Assembly: GCF_004016515.1 (NCBI RefSeq)
Contig: NZ_SACT01000002.1
Coordinates: forward strand, 124,001-188,000
Source: Rubrivivax albus
GTDB taxonomy: Bacteria; Pseudomonadota; Gammaproteobacteria; Burkholderiales; Burkholderiaceae_C
Length of the DNA stretch: 64,000 nt
Direction of reading: 5' to 3'
In this document: positions 22,512-37,722 of the stretch, piece by piece
Numbering within the stretch: position 1 is the first letter of the stretch
How the letters are laid out: the number at the start of each line of letters is the position of its first letter
Program-made: the position numbers and the translations under genes
Notes under the pieces: generated by a model
The model's input: only the letters and a program-made list of their open reading frames with translations
Database searches by the model: none
Told to the model about the DNA's origin: nothing

Positions 22512-22543
22512 GAAGGCCGGTCGAGAGACCGGCCTTCGTCGTT
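22512..22543 (+). terminator. Terminator after cytochrome c4
   Basis: An 11-bp perfect stem GAAGGCCGGTC/GACCGGCCTTC with loop GAGA, followed by a T-rich stretch. Confidence 0.85.
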
Positions 22544-22596
22544 TCCGTCCGCCCATGCGCCTGTAAGCTGACCGGGTCCGATCCGACCGAATCCCC

Positions 22597-23592
<996 letters not shown>

Positions 23593-23605
23593 CCGCGGGC
23601 CGTCG

Positions 23606-24244
23606 ATGAACCGGTGGCTGCTCCACCCGGCGGCCAAGCCGGTCGTGTTCCTGCTGGCCCTGTTGCCGTTCGCGACGCTGCTGGGCGGCGCGCTGACGGA
23701 CTCGCTGGGCGCCAACCCGGCCGAGGCGCTGATCCGCGGCACCGGTGAATGGGCGCTGCGCTGCCTGTGGCTGACGCTGGCGGTAACGCCGCTGCGTCTG
23801 TGGTTCGGCTGGACTGCGCTGCTGCGCCTGCGCCGCATGTTGGGTCTGTTCACGTTCTTCTACGCGCTGCTGCACTTCACCGCCTACGCCTGGCTGGACC
23901 AGGGCTTCGCGCTCGAGGCCATCCTGCGCGACATCGCCAAGCGGCCGTTCATCCTCGTCGGCACGGCGGCGCTGCTGGCCATGCTGCCGCTGGCCGCCAC
24001 ATCGTTCAACCGCGCCGTGCGCGCCATGGGTGGCCGGCGCTGGCAGGCGCTGCACCGCGTCGTGTATGCGGTGGCGCTGCTCGCGCTGCTGCACTTCCTG
24101 TGGATGCGCGCCGGCAAGCAGCTGTTCGGCGAGGTGGCGGTCTACGGCGGGTTGCTGGCCGTGCTGTTCGGTGCACGGCTGCACGCCTGGCGACAGCGGC
24201 ACCGAGCCCCGGCACTGCACCGGGCAGCCCCGGGAAAAGGATGA
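23606..24244 (+). CDS. msrQ: Haem b membrane subunit of the MsrPQ system
   Basis: Inner-membrane protein that passes quinol/flavin-derived electrons to MsrP. Five or six hydrophobic helices and conserved histidines (FYALLHFTAY, RWQALHRVVY, ALLHFLWM) fit the YedZ ferric-reductase-like fold. The product has 212 residues. It pairs with msrP. Confidence 0.93.
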   Translation: MNRWLLHPAAKPVVFLLALLPFATLLGGALTDSLGANPAEALIRGTGEWALRCLWLTLAVTPLRLWFGWTALLRLRRMLGLFTFFYALLHFTAYAWLDQGFALEAILRDIAKRPFILVGTAALLAMLPLAATSFNRAVRAMGGRRWQALHRVVYAVALLALLHFLWMRAGKQLFGEVAVYGGLLAVLFGARLHAWRQRHRAPALHRAAPGKG

Positions 24245-24330
24245 TCCCGGCACGCATCTGTGGTGGGTACCATCGGCAGGTTCGACCCGGCGTCGACCGG
24301 GACCTGGCCATCACCCTCATGGAGACCGCC

Positions 24331-25353
24331 ATGCGCAGCCTCAAGACCCCCCTCGCCCTCGCTGCCGCCAGCGTGCTGCTCGGCTTTGCCGGCAGCGCCT
24401 CGGCCCAGATCACGCTGACCCTGTCCTCCTGGGTGCCGCCGGCGCACCTGCTCACGCGCGCCCAGTCCGACTGGTGCGGCGAGGTCAGCAAGGCCACCTC
24501 CGGCCGCATCCAGTGCAACCTGCTGCCCAAGCCGGTGGCGCCGGCGCCGGCCACCTTCGACGCCGTGCGCGACGGCCTGGTGGACCTGTCCTTCAGCGTG
24601 CACGGCTACACGCCGGGCCGATTCACGATGGGCAAGGTCGCCGAGATGCCCTTCCTGGGTGACTCGGCCGTGGCCACCAGTGTGGCCTACCAGCGCATCT
24701 ACGAGAAGCATCTGGCCAAGCTCGACGAGCACAAGGGCATGCACGTGATCACCGTGTTCACGCACGGTCCGGGCGTCATCTTCAACAACAAGAAGGCCAT
24801 CGCCACGCTGGCCGACATGGACGGCATCAAGTTCCGCGTCGGCGGCGGCGTGGTCAACGACGTGGGCAAGGCCATCGGCGCCAACATGACGCTGAAGCCG
24901 GCGCCGCAGTCCTACGAGCTGATGTCCTCGGGCGTCGTCGACGGCGTCTGGTTCCCCGACGAGTCCATCGTCTCCTTCAAGCTCGACAAGCTGGTCAAGT
25001 ACCGCACTGCAGTGCCCGGCGGCCTCTACAACACCAGCTTTGCACTGGTGATGAACGAGGCCACCTGGAAGAAGATCCCGAAGGCCGACCAGGACATCAT
25101 CAACAAGATGTCGGGCGAGTGGGCCGCGCGCTTCATCGGCAAGTACTGGGACGAGACCGACGAAAAGAGCCGCCAGGTGCAGAAGGAAGCCGGCGTGCAG
25201 AGCATCACTGCCGACGCCAAGTTCGTCGCCGACTTCAAGGCCAAGACTGCCGGCATCGAGGATGCCTGGGTCAAGGAGGCCGAGGGCAAGGGTCTGGCGA
25301 ACGCCGCCGCCGTGCTGCAGGAACTGCGCGCCGAGATCGCGAAGGTCAAGTAA
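24331..25353 (+). CDS. dctP: TRAP transporter substrate-binding protein (DctP family)
   Basis: Periplasmic solute receptor of a tripartite ATP-independent transporter, usually for carboxylates. A signal peptide (MRSLKTPLALAAASVLLGFA...ASAQ) is followed by ITLTLSSWVPPAHLLTRAQ. The start at 24331 is chosen because GGAG lies 7 nt upstream; an ATG at 24319 is the alternative. ATMTLKPAPQSYELMSSGVVDGV is the ligand-pocket region. The product has 341 residues. It is followed by a hairpin and then the membrane subunits. The ligand cannot be told from sequence. Confidence 0.9.
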   Translation: MRSLKTPLALAAASVLLGFAGSASAQITLTLSSWVPPAHLLTRAQSDWCGEVSKATSGRIQCNLLPKPVAPAPATFDAVRDGLVDLSFSVHGYTPGRFTMGKVAEMPFLGDSAVATSVAYQRIYEKHLAKLDEHKGMHVITVFTHGPGVIFNNKKAIATLADMDGIKFRVGGGVVNDVGKAIGANMTLKPAPQSYELMSSGVVDGVWFPDESIVSFKLDKLVKYRTAVPGGLYNTSFALVMNEATWKKIPKADQDIINKMSGEWAARFIGKYWDETDEKSRQVQKEAGVQSITADAKFVADFKAKTAGIEDAWVKEAEGKGLANAAAVLQELRAEIAKVK

Positions 25354-25368
25354 GCCTGCGATGATCAC

Positions 25369-25406
25369 GGCCGTCCCGGTCCCGGCGCGGGCCGGGGCGG
25401 CCTTTT
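25369..25406 (+). terminator. Attenuating terminator between dctP and dctQ
   Basis: An 11-bp stem GGCCGTCCCGG/CCGGGGCGGCC (one G-U pair) around a GC-rich loop, followed by TTTT. Placed between the receptor gene and the membrane genes, it likely gives more receptor than permease mRNA. Confidence 0.7.
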
Positions 25407-25437
25407 CGCATTGATCCTGCCGACAGCACCCCGCGCC

Positions 25438-25938
25438 ATGAAACGCCTCACGACGCTGTTCACCGCGGTCGCCGCCATCGCCCTGTTCGCGATGATGCTG
25501 CTGACCTTTGCCGACGTCTTCAGCCGCAAGTTTCTCACCAACTCGATCACCGGCGCGGTGGAACTCACCGAGCTGTTCATGCTGGTGATGATCTTCTTCG
25601 CGCTGCCACTGGCCTCGATGGCCGGCGAGCACATCGTCTTCGACCTGCTGGACAAGGCCCTGCCCCGCATGCTGCTGCGCTGGCAGCAGACGCTGTCGCA
25701 CGGCCTGACGACGGCCATCTTCGGCGGTGCCGCCTGGGTGGTCTGGGAACGCGCGCAGCGCACGGCCGAATACGGCGACACCACCTCGGCCCTGGAGATC
25801 AAGATCGCGCCGTTCCAGACCCTGGCCTCGGTGATGCTGGTGGTCACGGCCCTGGTGCACGGGGTGCTCGCCTGGCGGGCCGCGCGCGGTGCGGACCTGC
25901 CGCAGCACGACGAGACCGCCGCCAGGGAGGCGTCATGA
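25438..25938 (+). CDS. dctQ: TRAP transporter small permease (DctQ family)
   Basis: Four-helix small membrane subunit. Hydrophobic segments are visible near residues 5-30, 40-62, 85-105 and 123-143, and RKFLTNSITGAVELTELFM is the typical loop. ATG 25438 (MKRLTTLF) is preferred to a TTG at 25411. The product has 166 residues. Its end overlaps dctM (ATGA). Confidence 0.9.
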   Translation: MKRLTTLFTAVAAIALFAMMLLTFADVFSRKFLTNSITGAVELTELFMLVMIFFALPLASMAGEHIVFDLLDKALPRMLLRWQQTLSHGLTTAIFGGAAWVVWERAQRTAEYGDTTSALEIKIAPFQTLASVMLVVTALVHGVLAWRAARGADLPQHDETAAREAS

Positions 25939-27227
25939 TCGAAGGCCTGCTCGGCTTCGGCGCGATGTTCGCGCTGATGGCGCTTCGCGTGCCCATCGCG
26001 GTGGCCATGGGCCTGGTCGGCGTCGTCGGCCTGGGCCTGATGCGCTCCTGGCCGGCGGCGCTGTCCTCGGCGGCACAGGAGTTCGTGGACATCGGCAGCT
26101 ACACGCTGTCGGTCGTGCCGCTGTTCGTGCTGATGGGCAACTTCGTCACCCGCGCCGGCATGTCGCGCGACCTCTACCAGGCGGCCTATGCGCTGATCGG
26201 GCACCGTCGTGGAGGTCTGGCCTCGTCCACCATCGCCGCCTGCGCCGGCTTCGGCGCCATCTGCGGCTCGTCGATCGCCACCACCGCCACGATGGCGCGC
26301 GTGGCGATGCCGGAGATGCAGCGCTTCCACTACGCGCCGTCGTTCGCCGCCGGTTCGGTGTGCGCCGGCGCCACGCTGGGCATCCTGATCCCGCCGTCGG
26401 TCATCCTGGTGATCTACGGGATCATGACCGAGCAGAGCATCGGCGCCCTCTTCGCCGCCGGCGTGATCCCGGGGCTGGTGGCGGCGGGCTTCTACCTGCT
26501 GGCCGCATCGTGGATCACGCGCCGCCACCCCGACTGGGGCCCGCCGGGCGAGAAGGCGTCCTGGGCCGTGCGCCGCAAGGCGCTGGGCCGCATCTGGGGC
26601 GTGCTGGCGCTGTTCGCCTTGGTGATGGGTGGCATGTACGGTGGCTTCTTCACGCCCACCGAGGCCGCAGGTGTAGGCGCCATGGGTGGCTTCGTCTTCG
26701 CGCTCGCTCGCCGGGCGCTGACCTGGCGCGCGCTGATGGAGGTGCTGGGCGAATCGGCCCGCACCTCGGCGATGCTGTTCACCATCGTCATCGGCGCCTC
26801 GCTGTTCGCCAACTACCTGAACTTCACCGACCTGCCCACGGCGCTGCGCAGCTTCGTCGAGGCGATGGACGTGCACCCCGTCGCCGTCATCGTGGCCATC
26901 TGCTTCGTCTACGTGGTGCTCGGCATGGCGATGGAGAGCCTGTCGATGATGCTGCTGACGGTGCCCATCTTCTTCCCGCTGGTCACCTCGCTGGGCTTCG
27001 ACCCGGTGTGGTTCGGCATCATCGTCGTCTGCGTCATCGAGATCAGCCTGATCACGCCGCCGGTGGGCATGAACATCTTCGTGCTCTCCAGCGTCGTGCC
27101 ATCGATCCCCACCACCGCCATCTGGCGCGGCGTGATGCCCTTCGTGGCGGCGGACGTGATGCGCATGGCGGTGCTGATCGCCTTCCCGGCGCTGAGCCTG
27201 TGGCTGCCGAAGTGGCTGAACCTGTGA
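25935..27227 (+). CDS. dctM: TRAP transporter large permease (DctM family)
   Basis: Twelve-helix transport subunit that uses an ion gradient. FVLMGNFVTRAGMSRDLYQAAY, GASIATTATM-like GSSIATTATMARVAMPEM and LIPPSVILVIYGIMTEQSIG are hallmarks. The product has 430 residues. It starts within the dctQ stop codon. Confidence 0.95.
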   Translation: MIEGLLGFGAMFALMALRVPIAVAMGLVGVVGLGLMRSWPAALSSAAQEFVDIGSYTLSVVPLFVLMGNFVTRAGMSRDLYQAAYALIGHRRGGLASSTIAACAGFGAICGSSIATTATMARVAMPEMQRFHYAPSFAAGSVCAGATLGILIPPSVILVIYGIMTEQSIGALFAAGVIPGLVAAGFYLLAASWITRRHPDWGPPGEKASWAVRRKALGRIWGVLALFALVMGGMYGGFFTPTEAAGVGAMGGFVFALARRALTWRALMEVLGESARTSAMLFTIVIGASLFANYLNFTDLPTALRSFVEAMDVHPVAVIVAICFVYVVLGMAMESLSMMLLTVPIFFPLVTSLGFDPVWFGIIVVCVIEISLITPPVGMNIFVLSSVVPSIPTTAIWRGVMPFVAADVMRMAVLIAFPALSLWLPKWLNL

Positions 27228-27291
27228 CATCGTGAGCGCCCGTTCGCGGGGACGCCCCCGCGAGTGCGGGAACCACGCACGTCAGGCGCTG

Positions 27292-27300
27292 CCTAGGATC
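27292..27300 (+). promoter_or_regulatory. CCTAGGATC motif, possible -10 element
   Basis: CCTAGGATC lies 16 bp before the likely start of the next gene. The identical 9-mer occurs at 27951-27959, 30 bp before the following gene. TAGGAT is a plausible -10; no -35 is recognised at either copy. Confidence 0.35.
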
Positions 27301-27315
27301 ATCGGCATTCCAGCG

Positions 27316-27870
27316 ATGCCCATGACCATGCAGCACCACATGCCGAACACGCCGCTTGTCGACTCGCGCGAGAGGCTGCGCACCTCGCTGCGCCACCTCG
27401 AGGCCGTGCAGGCCGGCGGCCGGCACTGGGCCTTGGCCGAAGCCCACCATACCGTGGCCGGCGCCTATCGCGAGCTCGGCGCCTGGCCGTCGGCGCTGGC
27501 CAACCTGCAGGCGGCCCGGCGCTGGGCCCAGGCCGGCGGCGCCCGCGACCTCGACATCGACATCGCCTGCACCCTGGTGGAGACCCTGGCCGGTGCTGCC
27601 GACGCGGCCGAACACCAGCAGCGCGGCGGCGGCCGGCCCCTGCGCGAACAGGCGCGCGACGTGGTCTTCGACACGGCGCAGGAGCTGGCGCGCGTGGCCG
27701 ATGCACAACGGGAGGTCGGCGTCCTGCTGCGGCTGTCCGATGTGCTGGACCGCTTCGGCGACCGCGACGACGCCACGCAGCTCCAGATGCGTGCCCTGCA
27801 GCGGACCGTGGGCGAGACGCCGGTGACGACACCGCGTGCGGTCGATGCGGCCGCGTCCCGCGCGCACTGA
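27316..27870 (+). CDS. Small helical-repeat (TPR-like) protein, function unknown
   Basis: Not assigned to a named family. Ala-rich amphipathic helices such as HWALAEAHHTVAGAYRELG and WPSALANLQAARRWAQAGG have the spacing of TPR units. It has no signal peptide or membrane segment. Several ATGs (27316, 27322, 27328, 27340) are possible starts; the earliest after the TAGGAT motif is used, giving about 184 residues. GC-rich codon use is like its neighbours. Confidence 0.55.
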   Translation: MPMTMQHHMPNTPLVDSRERLRTSLRHLEAVQAGGRHWALAEAHHTVAGAYRELGAWPSALANLQAARRWAQAGGARDLDIDIACTLVETLAGAADAAEHQQRGGGRPLREQARDVVFDTAQELARVADAQREVGVLLRLSDVLDRFGDRDDATQLQMRALQRTVGETPVTTPRAVDAAASRAH

Positions 27871-27950
27871 CTCTCTTTCCGCCTGGCCCGCGCCGGCGAA
27901 CTGCGCCGGATTGCCCGCCCACATCCGGCGGCCACATGCGCATGGCGTTT

Positions 27951-27959
27951 CCTAGGATC
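27951..27959 (+). promoter_or_regulatory. Second CCTAGGATC motif, possible -10 element
   Basis: Identical 9-mer to that at 27292-27300. A start near 27965 would give a leader of about 24 nt containing the AAGGGA ribosome-binding site of the next gene. Confidence 0.4.
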
Positions 27960-27988
27960 GTCGCCTCCATCCCCAAGGGAAGCCGACG

Positions 27989-29194
27989 ATGCTCCACCAG
28001 AACACGCCTGGCGCCGCCCGCACCACCACGCCCCGCCGCCACACGCTGCTCGCCTGCAGCGCAGCGGCGCTGATCACCGCCTGTGGCGGCGGTGGTGGCA
28101 GCGCCGATGGCGGGGGCAGCAGCACCCCGCCGCCGACATCGGTCGGCCCCGAGGTGGCCACGGCCTCGTCGTACCGCAACCGGGTCGACAGCGGGTTCGT
28201 GCCGGAGGCCTTTCCCGGTGGTGTGGCCTGGTACAACCCGATCGCCTGGGGCGACTTCGCCGGCAACAGCCGGGTCGACATCCTCTCGACCCAGCTGACC
28301 TACGACATGGCCCGCCCGATCGGCGAGGCCACGCCGGCGCTGTACCGGTTCTTCGTGCGCAACGGCGGCGGCGCGCTCGAAGAATCGACGACGCTGCTCG
28401 ACCCCGCCGGGCAGCCGCCGTGCATCCACCCGCGAGCGGTGCGCGCGGCCGACCTCAACGGCGACGGACGGCAGGACGCGTTCATCGCCTGCCACGGCTA
28501 CGACGCCTCGCCCTTCCCTGGCGAACACAACCAGGTCGTGCTCAGCCAGTCGAGCGGCCCCTATGCCTACCGCGTCGCGAACGCCGGTGACGACGTCGGC
28601 TTCTTCCACGGCGGCGCGCTGTTCGACTTCGACGCCGATGGCGCGCCCGATGCGCCGGTGGTCAACAGCACGGCGCGGACTTCGCTCTACGTCCTGCGCA
28701 ACGACGGCAGCGGGCGCTTCGCCCGCGACAGCCGGTTCACCCTGCCGTCGGTCCTGTCGGGCCGTGCCTACTTCACTGCCGAGATCCTGGACGTCGACGG
28801 CGACGGACGCTCCGACATCGCCGTTGGCGGCCACGAGTGGGACCGCGACAGCCGCACCCGCGTGCTGCTGAACCCAGGCAACAACGACTTCAGCGGCGTC
28901 ACGCCCATCGACCTGCCGGCTGTCGCCGGCTACGGCGTGGTGCTGGACTTCCTGGCCACGTTGGATGGCGGCGAGCGATACCTCTGGGTGCTGCGCACCG
29001 GCGGCGAGACCAACAACCAGAACTTCTACAACGGGACGGCCGTGCAGCGCATCCGCTGGCGCGACCGGGCCTCGGAGACGATGCTGGCCAGCCGCGACGT
29101 CGCCTGGTCGCAGATGATGGTGGCCGCCACGATCGACGGCGTGCCCGTGATCACCACGCCGCAGCTGCCGGCGGCGTTCAGCGTCCCGCGCTGA
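27989..29194 (+). CDS. FG-GAP/VCBS repeat lipoprotein
   Basis: Predicted exported lipoprotein. The N-terminus has a basic region and a lipobox LITAC (Cys about residue 32), followed by a Gly/Ser-rich linker, so the mature protein is lipid-anchored. Three calcium-loop motifs of FG-GAP repeats are visible: DLNGDGRQDAFIA, DFDADGAPDAPVV and DVDGDGRSDIAVGG, as in beta-propeller blades. The start at 27989 has AAGGGA 8 nt upstream. The product has 401 residues. Its role is unknown. It converges with uvrA, 12 bp away. Confidence 0.8.
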   Translation: MLHQNTPGAARTTTPRRHTLLACSAAALITACGGGGGSADGGGSSTPPPTSVGPEVATASSYRNRVDSGFVPEAFPGGVAWYNPIAWGDFAGNSRVDILSTQLTYDMARPIGEATPALYRFFVRNGGGALEESTTLLDPAGQPPCIHPRAVRAADLNGDGRQDAFIACHGYDASPFPGEHNQVVLSQSSGPYAYRVANAGDDVGFFHGGALFDFDADGAPDAPVVNSTARTSLYVLRNDGSGRFARDSRFTLPSVLSGRAYFTAEILDVDGDGRSDIAVGGHEWDRDSRTRVLLNPGNNDFSGVTPIDLPAVAGYGVVLDFLATLDGGERYLWVLRTGGETNNQNFYNGTAVQRIRWRDRASETMLASRDVAWSQMMVAATIDGVPVITTPQLPAAFSVPR

Positions 29195-29206
29195 ACGCCA
29201 CGCCCA

Positions 29207-34909
<5,703 letters not shown>

Positions 34910-34962
34910 GGCGACGGGAGAAGGGTCGAAGCCGGAGGGCAATCGATCATTCTAGGAGTCGC

Positions 34963-36477
34963 CTAGGCCGCCTGCTGCGACTCGGAAAGCGGCCACCACA
35001 GCGTCACGGCCGTGCCAACGCCGAGCTGGCTGTCGACCTCCACCGTGCCGCCGTGCAGGCCGACGATCTCGCGCACCAGGCTCATGCCCAGGCCGGTGCC
35101 CGGGATGTGGCCGGACGGGTCGGCGCGGTAGAAGCGGTCGAAGATGCGCGCGACCTGGGTCGGCGTCATGCCGATGCCCTGGTCGGCCACGCGCACGCCA
35201 ACGGCGGGTGTGCCGTCGGCATGACCAGACAGGGTCTGGACATGAACGTCGCCCGCCTCCGGGGAGAACTTGAAGGCGTTGGACAACACGTTCGTCAGCG
35301 CCCGGTGGAATTTCGCGGCGTCCACGCACACCAGGGCATCGCCGTGCCGGCATTCGATCTCGACGGAGCGCACCTCGCCGCGGCCGGCCATGCCATCCAC
35401 CGCCAAGTGCAACAGCGGGCCCAGGGGCTGGGTCTCGCGGTTCAGGTCCTTGCCCTGTCGGGCCTCGATGCGTGCCAGGTCCAGCAGTTCGTTGATCATC
35501 GTGATCATCAGGCCGCTCTGGCGGTGAACGGTCTGCAGCATCTCGCGGCGACGCTCCTCGCCCACCGGCCGGTTCAGCAGCAGTTCGGTGAACCCGAACA
35601 CGCTGACCAGCGGCGTGCGCAGCTCGTGCGCCGCCGTGGTCAGGAACTCAGTCTTCATGCGGTCGATCTCGGTCTCGGCCGTCACGTCCTGCAGGTAGAA
35701 CACCAGGCCGCCATCCTGGGCCCGGCGCGAGGTCACGCGCAGGAACGCTGGTCTGGGCACGGCCAGCACCAGCTCGCGCGGGGGATCGTCGTCGCTGACG
35801 CTGTCGACGAAGACCGGGCCGCCCGCCACGGCGGGGTCGCGCAGGCGCTGCAGGCGCCGCTCCATGTCGGCCAGGCTCAGGCCGATGGCCTCGGTCGTCG
35901 ACAGCTGCAGCATCGTGCGCAGCGCCTGGTTGGTGTGGGCCAGCATTCCTGCAACGTCGAAGGCGGCCACGCCGTTCTGGCCCAGTTCCAGGATGGTGTC
36001 GAGCTGCGCGGTGCGGGCCGCGAGGCACGCCGCCAGGCGCTGCGCGTCGGCCAGCGACGCCTGTGTGGTGCGCGCCATCAGCAGCATGTCGGCCACGCCG
36101 TCGTGGCGAGCGAAGTGGTCGAACCGCAGGCCCAGCGCCTGCATGGCCTCGAGCGACGGCAGCACTGGCGAGACCACGAGCAGCACGCCGCCGTCGTCCA
36201 GCATCTCGGCGCTGCCACGCAGTTGCAGAAGATGTTTCGCCCGGGCACGTACCGTCACGAGTCGTGTTCCATGGAGGCGGAATTGCTCGACGGAGTCGGC
36301 CTCCAGCGGCCGCCGGACCTCGAAGTGCCGGAGCAATGGGGAGAACGGTGCGATGTCCGGCATCGCCTCGGCCAGCGAACTCCCCAGCGAACAGATGCGC
36401 AGTGCGCGGTCCAGCCGCAGGTGGAAAGGAAACGCGCGCCCAAAGGCCGCCGCGTCCAGTCCTGCGGAATGCGCCAT
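34963..36477 (-). CDS. HNOBA-PAS hybrid sensor histidine kinase
   Basis: Predicted cytoplasmic kinase partner of the adjacent H-NOX protein. Residues about 13-150 match the haem-NO-binding-associated (HNOBA) domain, also found in soluble guanylate cyclases (FHLRLDRALRICSLGSSLAE, then GGVLLVVSPVLPSL). A short helical linker and a PAS-like domain (about 155-270) follow. The HisKA domain has the phospho-acceptor H284 in AAHELRTPL. The ATPase domain has the N box NVLSNAFKF, DQGIGM and GTGLGMSLV, all intact. There are no membrane segments. It begins 11 bp after the H-NOX gene, so the two are probably co-transcribed. The stand-alone receiver at 37311 is a candidate phosphate acceptor. Confidence 0.88.
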   Translation of the reverse strand: MAHSAGLDAAAFGRAFPFHLRLDRALRICSLGSSLAEAMPDIAPFSPLLRHFEVRRPLEADSVEQFRLHGTRLVTVRARAKHLLQLRGSAEMLDDGGVLLVVSPVLPSLEAMQALGLRFDHFARHDGVADMLLMARTTQASLADAQRLAACLAARTAQLDTILELGQNGVAAFDVAGMLAHTNQALRTMLQLSTTEAIGLSLADMERRLQRLRDPAVAGGPVFVDSVSDDDPPRELVLAVPRPAFLRVTSRRAQDGGLVFYLQDVTAETEIDRMKTEFLTTAAHELRTPLVSVFGFTELLLNRPVGEERRREMLQTVHRQSGLMITMINELLDLARIEARQGKDLNRETQPLGPLLHLAVDGMAGRGEVRSVEIECRHGDALVCVDAAKFHRALTNVLSNAFKFSPEAGDVHVQTLSGHADGTPAVGVRVADQGIGMTPTQVARIFDRFYRADPSGHIPGTGLGMSLVREIVGLHGGTVEVDSQLGVGTAVTLWWPLSESQQAA

Positions 36478-36488
36478 CCCGTTCGTCC

Positions 36489-37040
36489 TCAGGCAGTCAA
36501 CGGCTCGACGAGGAAGACATCCTCGGACGCATCTGGTCCTCGTGTCACGATGTGGCGCACGACGACCCTCTGCCTGAAGCGAAGCGCCACCCCTCGCAGC
36601 AAGCCGGTGACCATGGGCGCCAGACCCTCGCGGTCCGAGCCATAGAGCACCCGCAGCACGTCGCCTTCAAGGATCTCGACGCGGAACCGCGGCAGCTTCA
36701 TCTGGGGAAAGATGGACTCGACACGCCCATGCATGTCATCCAGATTGCCCAGGAAGCTGCGCATGTCGTTTCCGGCTGACTGCATGAGCTCGGCGTAGCC
36801 CTCGTCAGCGGTGTACAGGATCCAGTACTCGCCAAAGGCCTCCAGCACCTGCTCCGGCGGCATGCCAAGTTCTTCGCTGACGGCATGCACGAGGGCATAG
36901 GTGAGACTGTCGTCGTACGGGCACATGGCCACGAAGCCACCTGGAGCCACGCCGGCACGGGCGCAGACCAGCTGCCAAGCCGGTTCGCCCTTGGTACTGA
37001 CCACGAGTTGTTCGATGGCGCGGTTCACGAGTCCGTACAT
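36489..37040 (-). CDS. H-NOX haem-based gas sensor
   Basis: Binds haem and a diatomic gas, then controls a partner kinase. MYGLVNRAIEQLV is the family N-terminus, H104 (in DDMHGRVESIFP) is the proximal haem ligand, and Y133-S135-R137 is the YxSxR haem-propionate motif. The position that holds the oxygen-stabilising distal Tyr in the Thermoanaerobacter protein (five residues after the motif Arg) is Pro142 here, so NO rather than O2 sensing is predicted by hand alignment. The product has 183 residues, with no fusion. Confidence 0.93.
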   Translation of the reverse strand: MYGLVNRAIEQLVVSTKGEPAWQLVCARAGVAPGGFVAMCPYDDSLTYALVHAVSEELGMPPEQVLEAFGEYWILYTADEGYAELMQSAGNDMRSFLGNLDDMHGRVESIFPQMKLPRFRVEILEGDVLRVLYGSDREGLAPMVTGLLRGVALRFRQRVVVRHIVTRGPDASEDVFLVEPLTA

Positions 37041-37310
37041 GCAGGGTCCTTCGGGCCGTGGATTAGGCCTTGGTGGCGGCTACGGTTGAGGGTGGGGCGA
37101 CTGGTGCCTGCGGGAACCCCAAGGTGAGGGTTGGGCCATTGGATGGTGCGCTGAGGACCTCGGTCAGACCGCCAGCATCCAACCCGTCGGTAGCCAGTGC
37201 TCACCCGAGGCACGTCCGGTGCGGAAATCACCGCGACGGGCCTCCGAGCCAACAGCAGCGCCCGTGAGCAACGTCTCGGCCATACCCGGGAGCCCAGATG
37301 CATGGCTGGC
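37041..37310. other. 270-bp spacer between the receiver and H-NOX genes
   Basis: No gene recognised on either strand. It is long enough to hold a promoter for H-NOX and its kinase, so this pair may be transcribed apart from the receiver. I found no FNR-type or CIRCE-type box and no clear -35/-10. Confidence 0.5.
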
Positions 37311-37682
37311 TCAGGCGGCGGCCATCAGTCGCTCGATGGTTTCGATCAGCTGCAGCGGACTGAACGGCTTGACCAGGTACTCGTCGGCGCGCATCGCCAC
37401 GCCGGCCTCGCGATCCCGAGCCTGTCCACGAGCCGTGAGCAGCACGACCTTGACATGCCGCAGAGCCGGGTCGGACTTGATGCGCTGGCAGACCTGCAAA
37501 CCGTCGAGCTCGCCGGGCATCATGACGTCCAACAGCACAAGGTCCGGTCGCACGGCCTGGGCCATGCTCAGGCCGAAGGCACCGTCGGCCGCCTCGTGGA
37601 TCTCGTAGTCTTCGAACTCGAGGGTCAGGCGGATGAGCTTGCGGATGTCGGGCTGGTCTTCGACGATGAGTACGCGTTTCAT
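37311..37682 (-). CDS. Stand-alone response-regulator receiver
   Basis: A CheY-like single-domain protein of 123 residues. MKRVLIVEDQPDIRK has the acidic pair, the phospho-acceptor is D52 in LLDVMMPG, and the Thr (LLTARG) and Lys (LVKPF) switch residues are present. It has no output domain, so it must act through protein contact or as a phosphate relay or sink. It lies in the H-NOX kinase island on the same strand. Confidence 0.92.
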   Translation of the reverse strand: MKRVLIVEDQPDIRKLIRLTLEFEDYEIHEAADGAFGLSMAQAVRPDLVLLDVMMPGELDGLQVCQRIKSDPALRHVKVVLLTARGQARDREAGVAMRADEYLVKPFSPLQLIETIERLMAAA

Positions 37683-37722
37683 GAAGAGTCTCCGATGGGG
37701 ACGATCGGGGGAGTGGATGGGG

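Noticed and set aside
37025..37303. 92-codon minus-strand frame in the H-NOX/receiver spacer
   Set aside because: Arg/Pro/Ser-rich, overlaps the H-NOX start and has no ribosome-binding site or similarity that I recognise.
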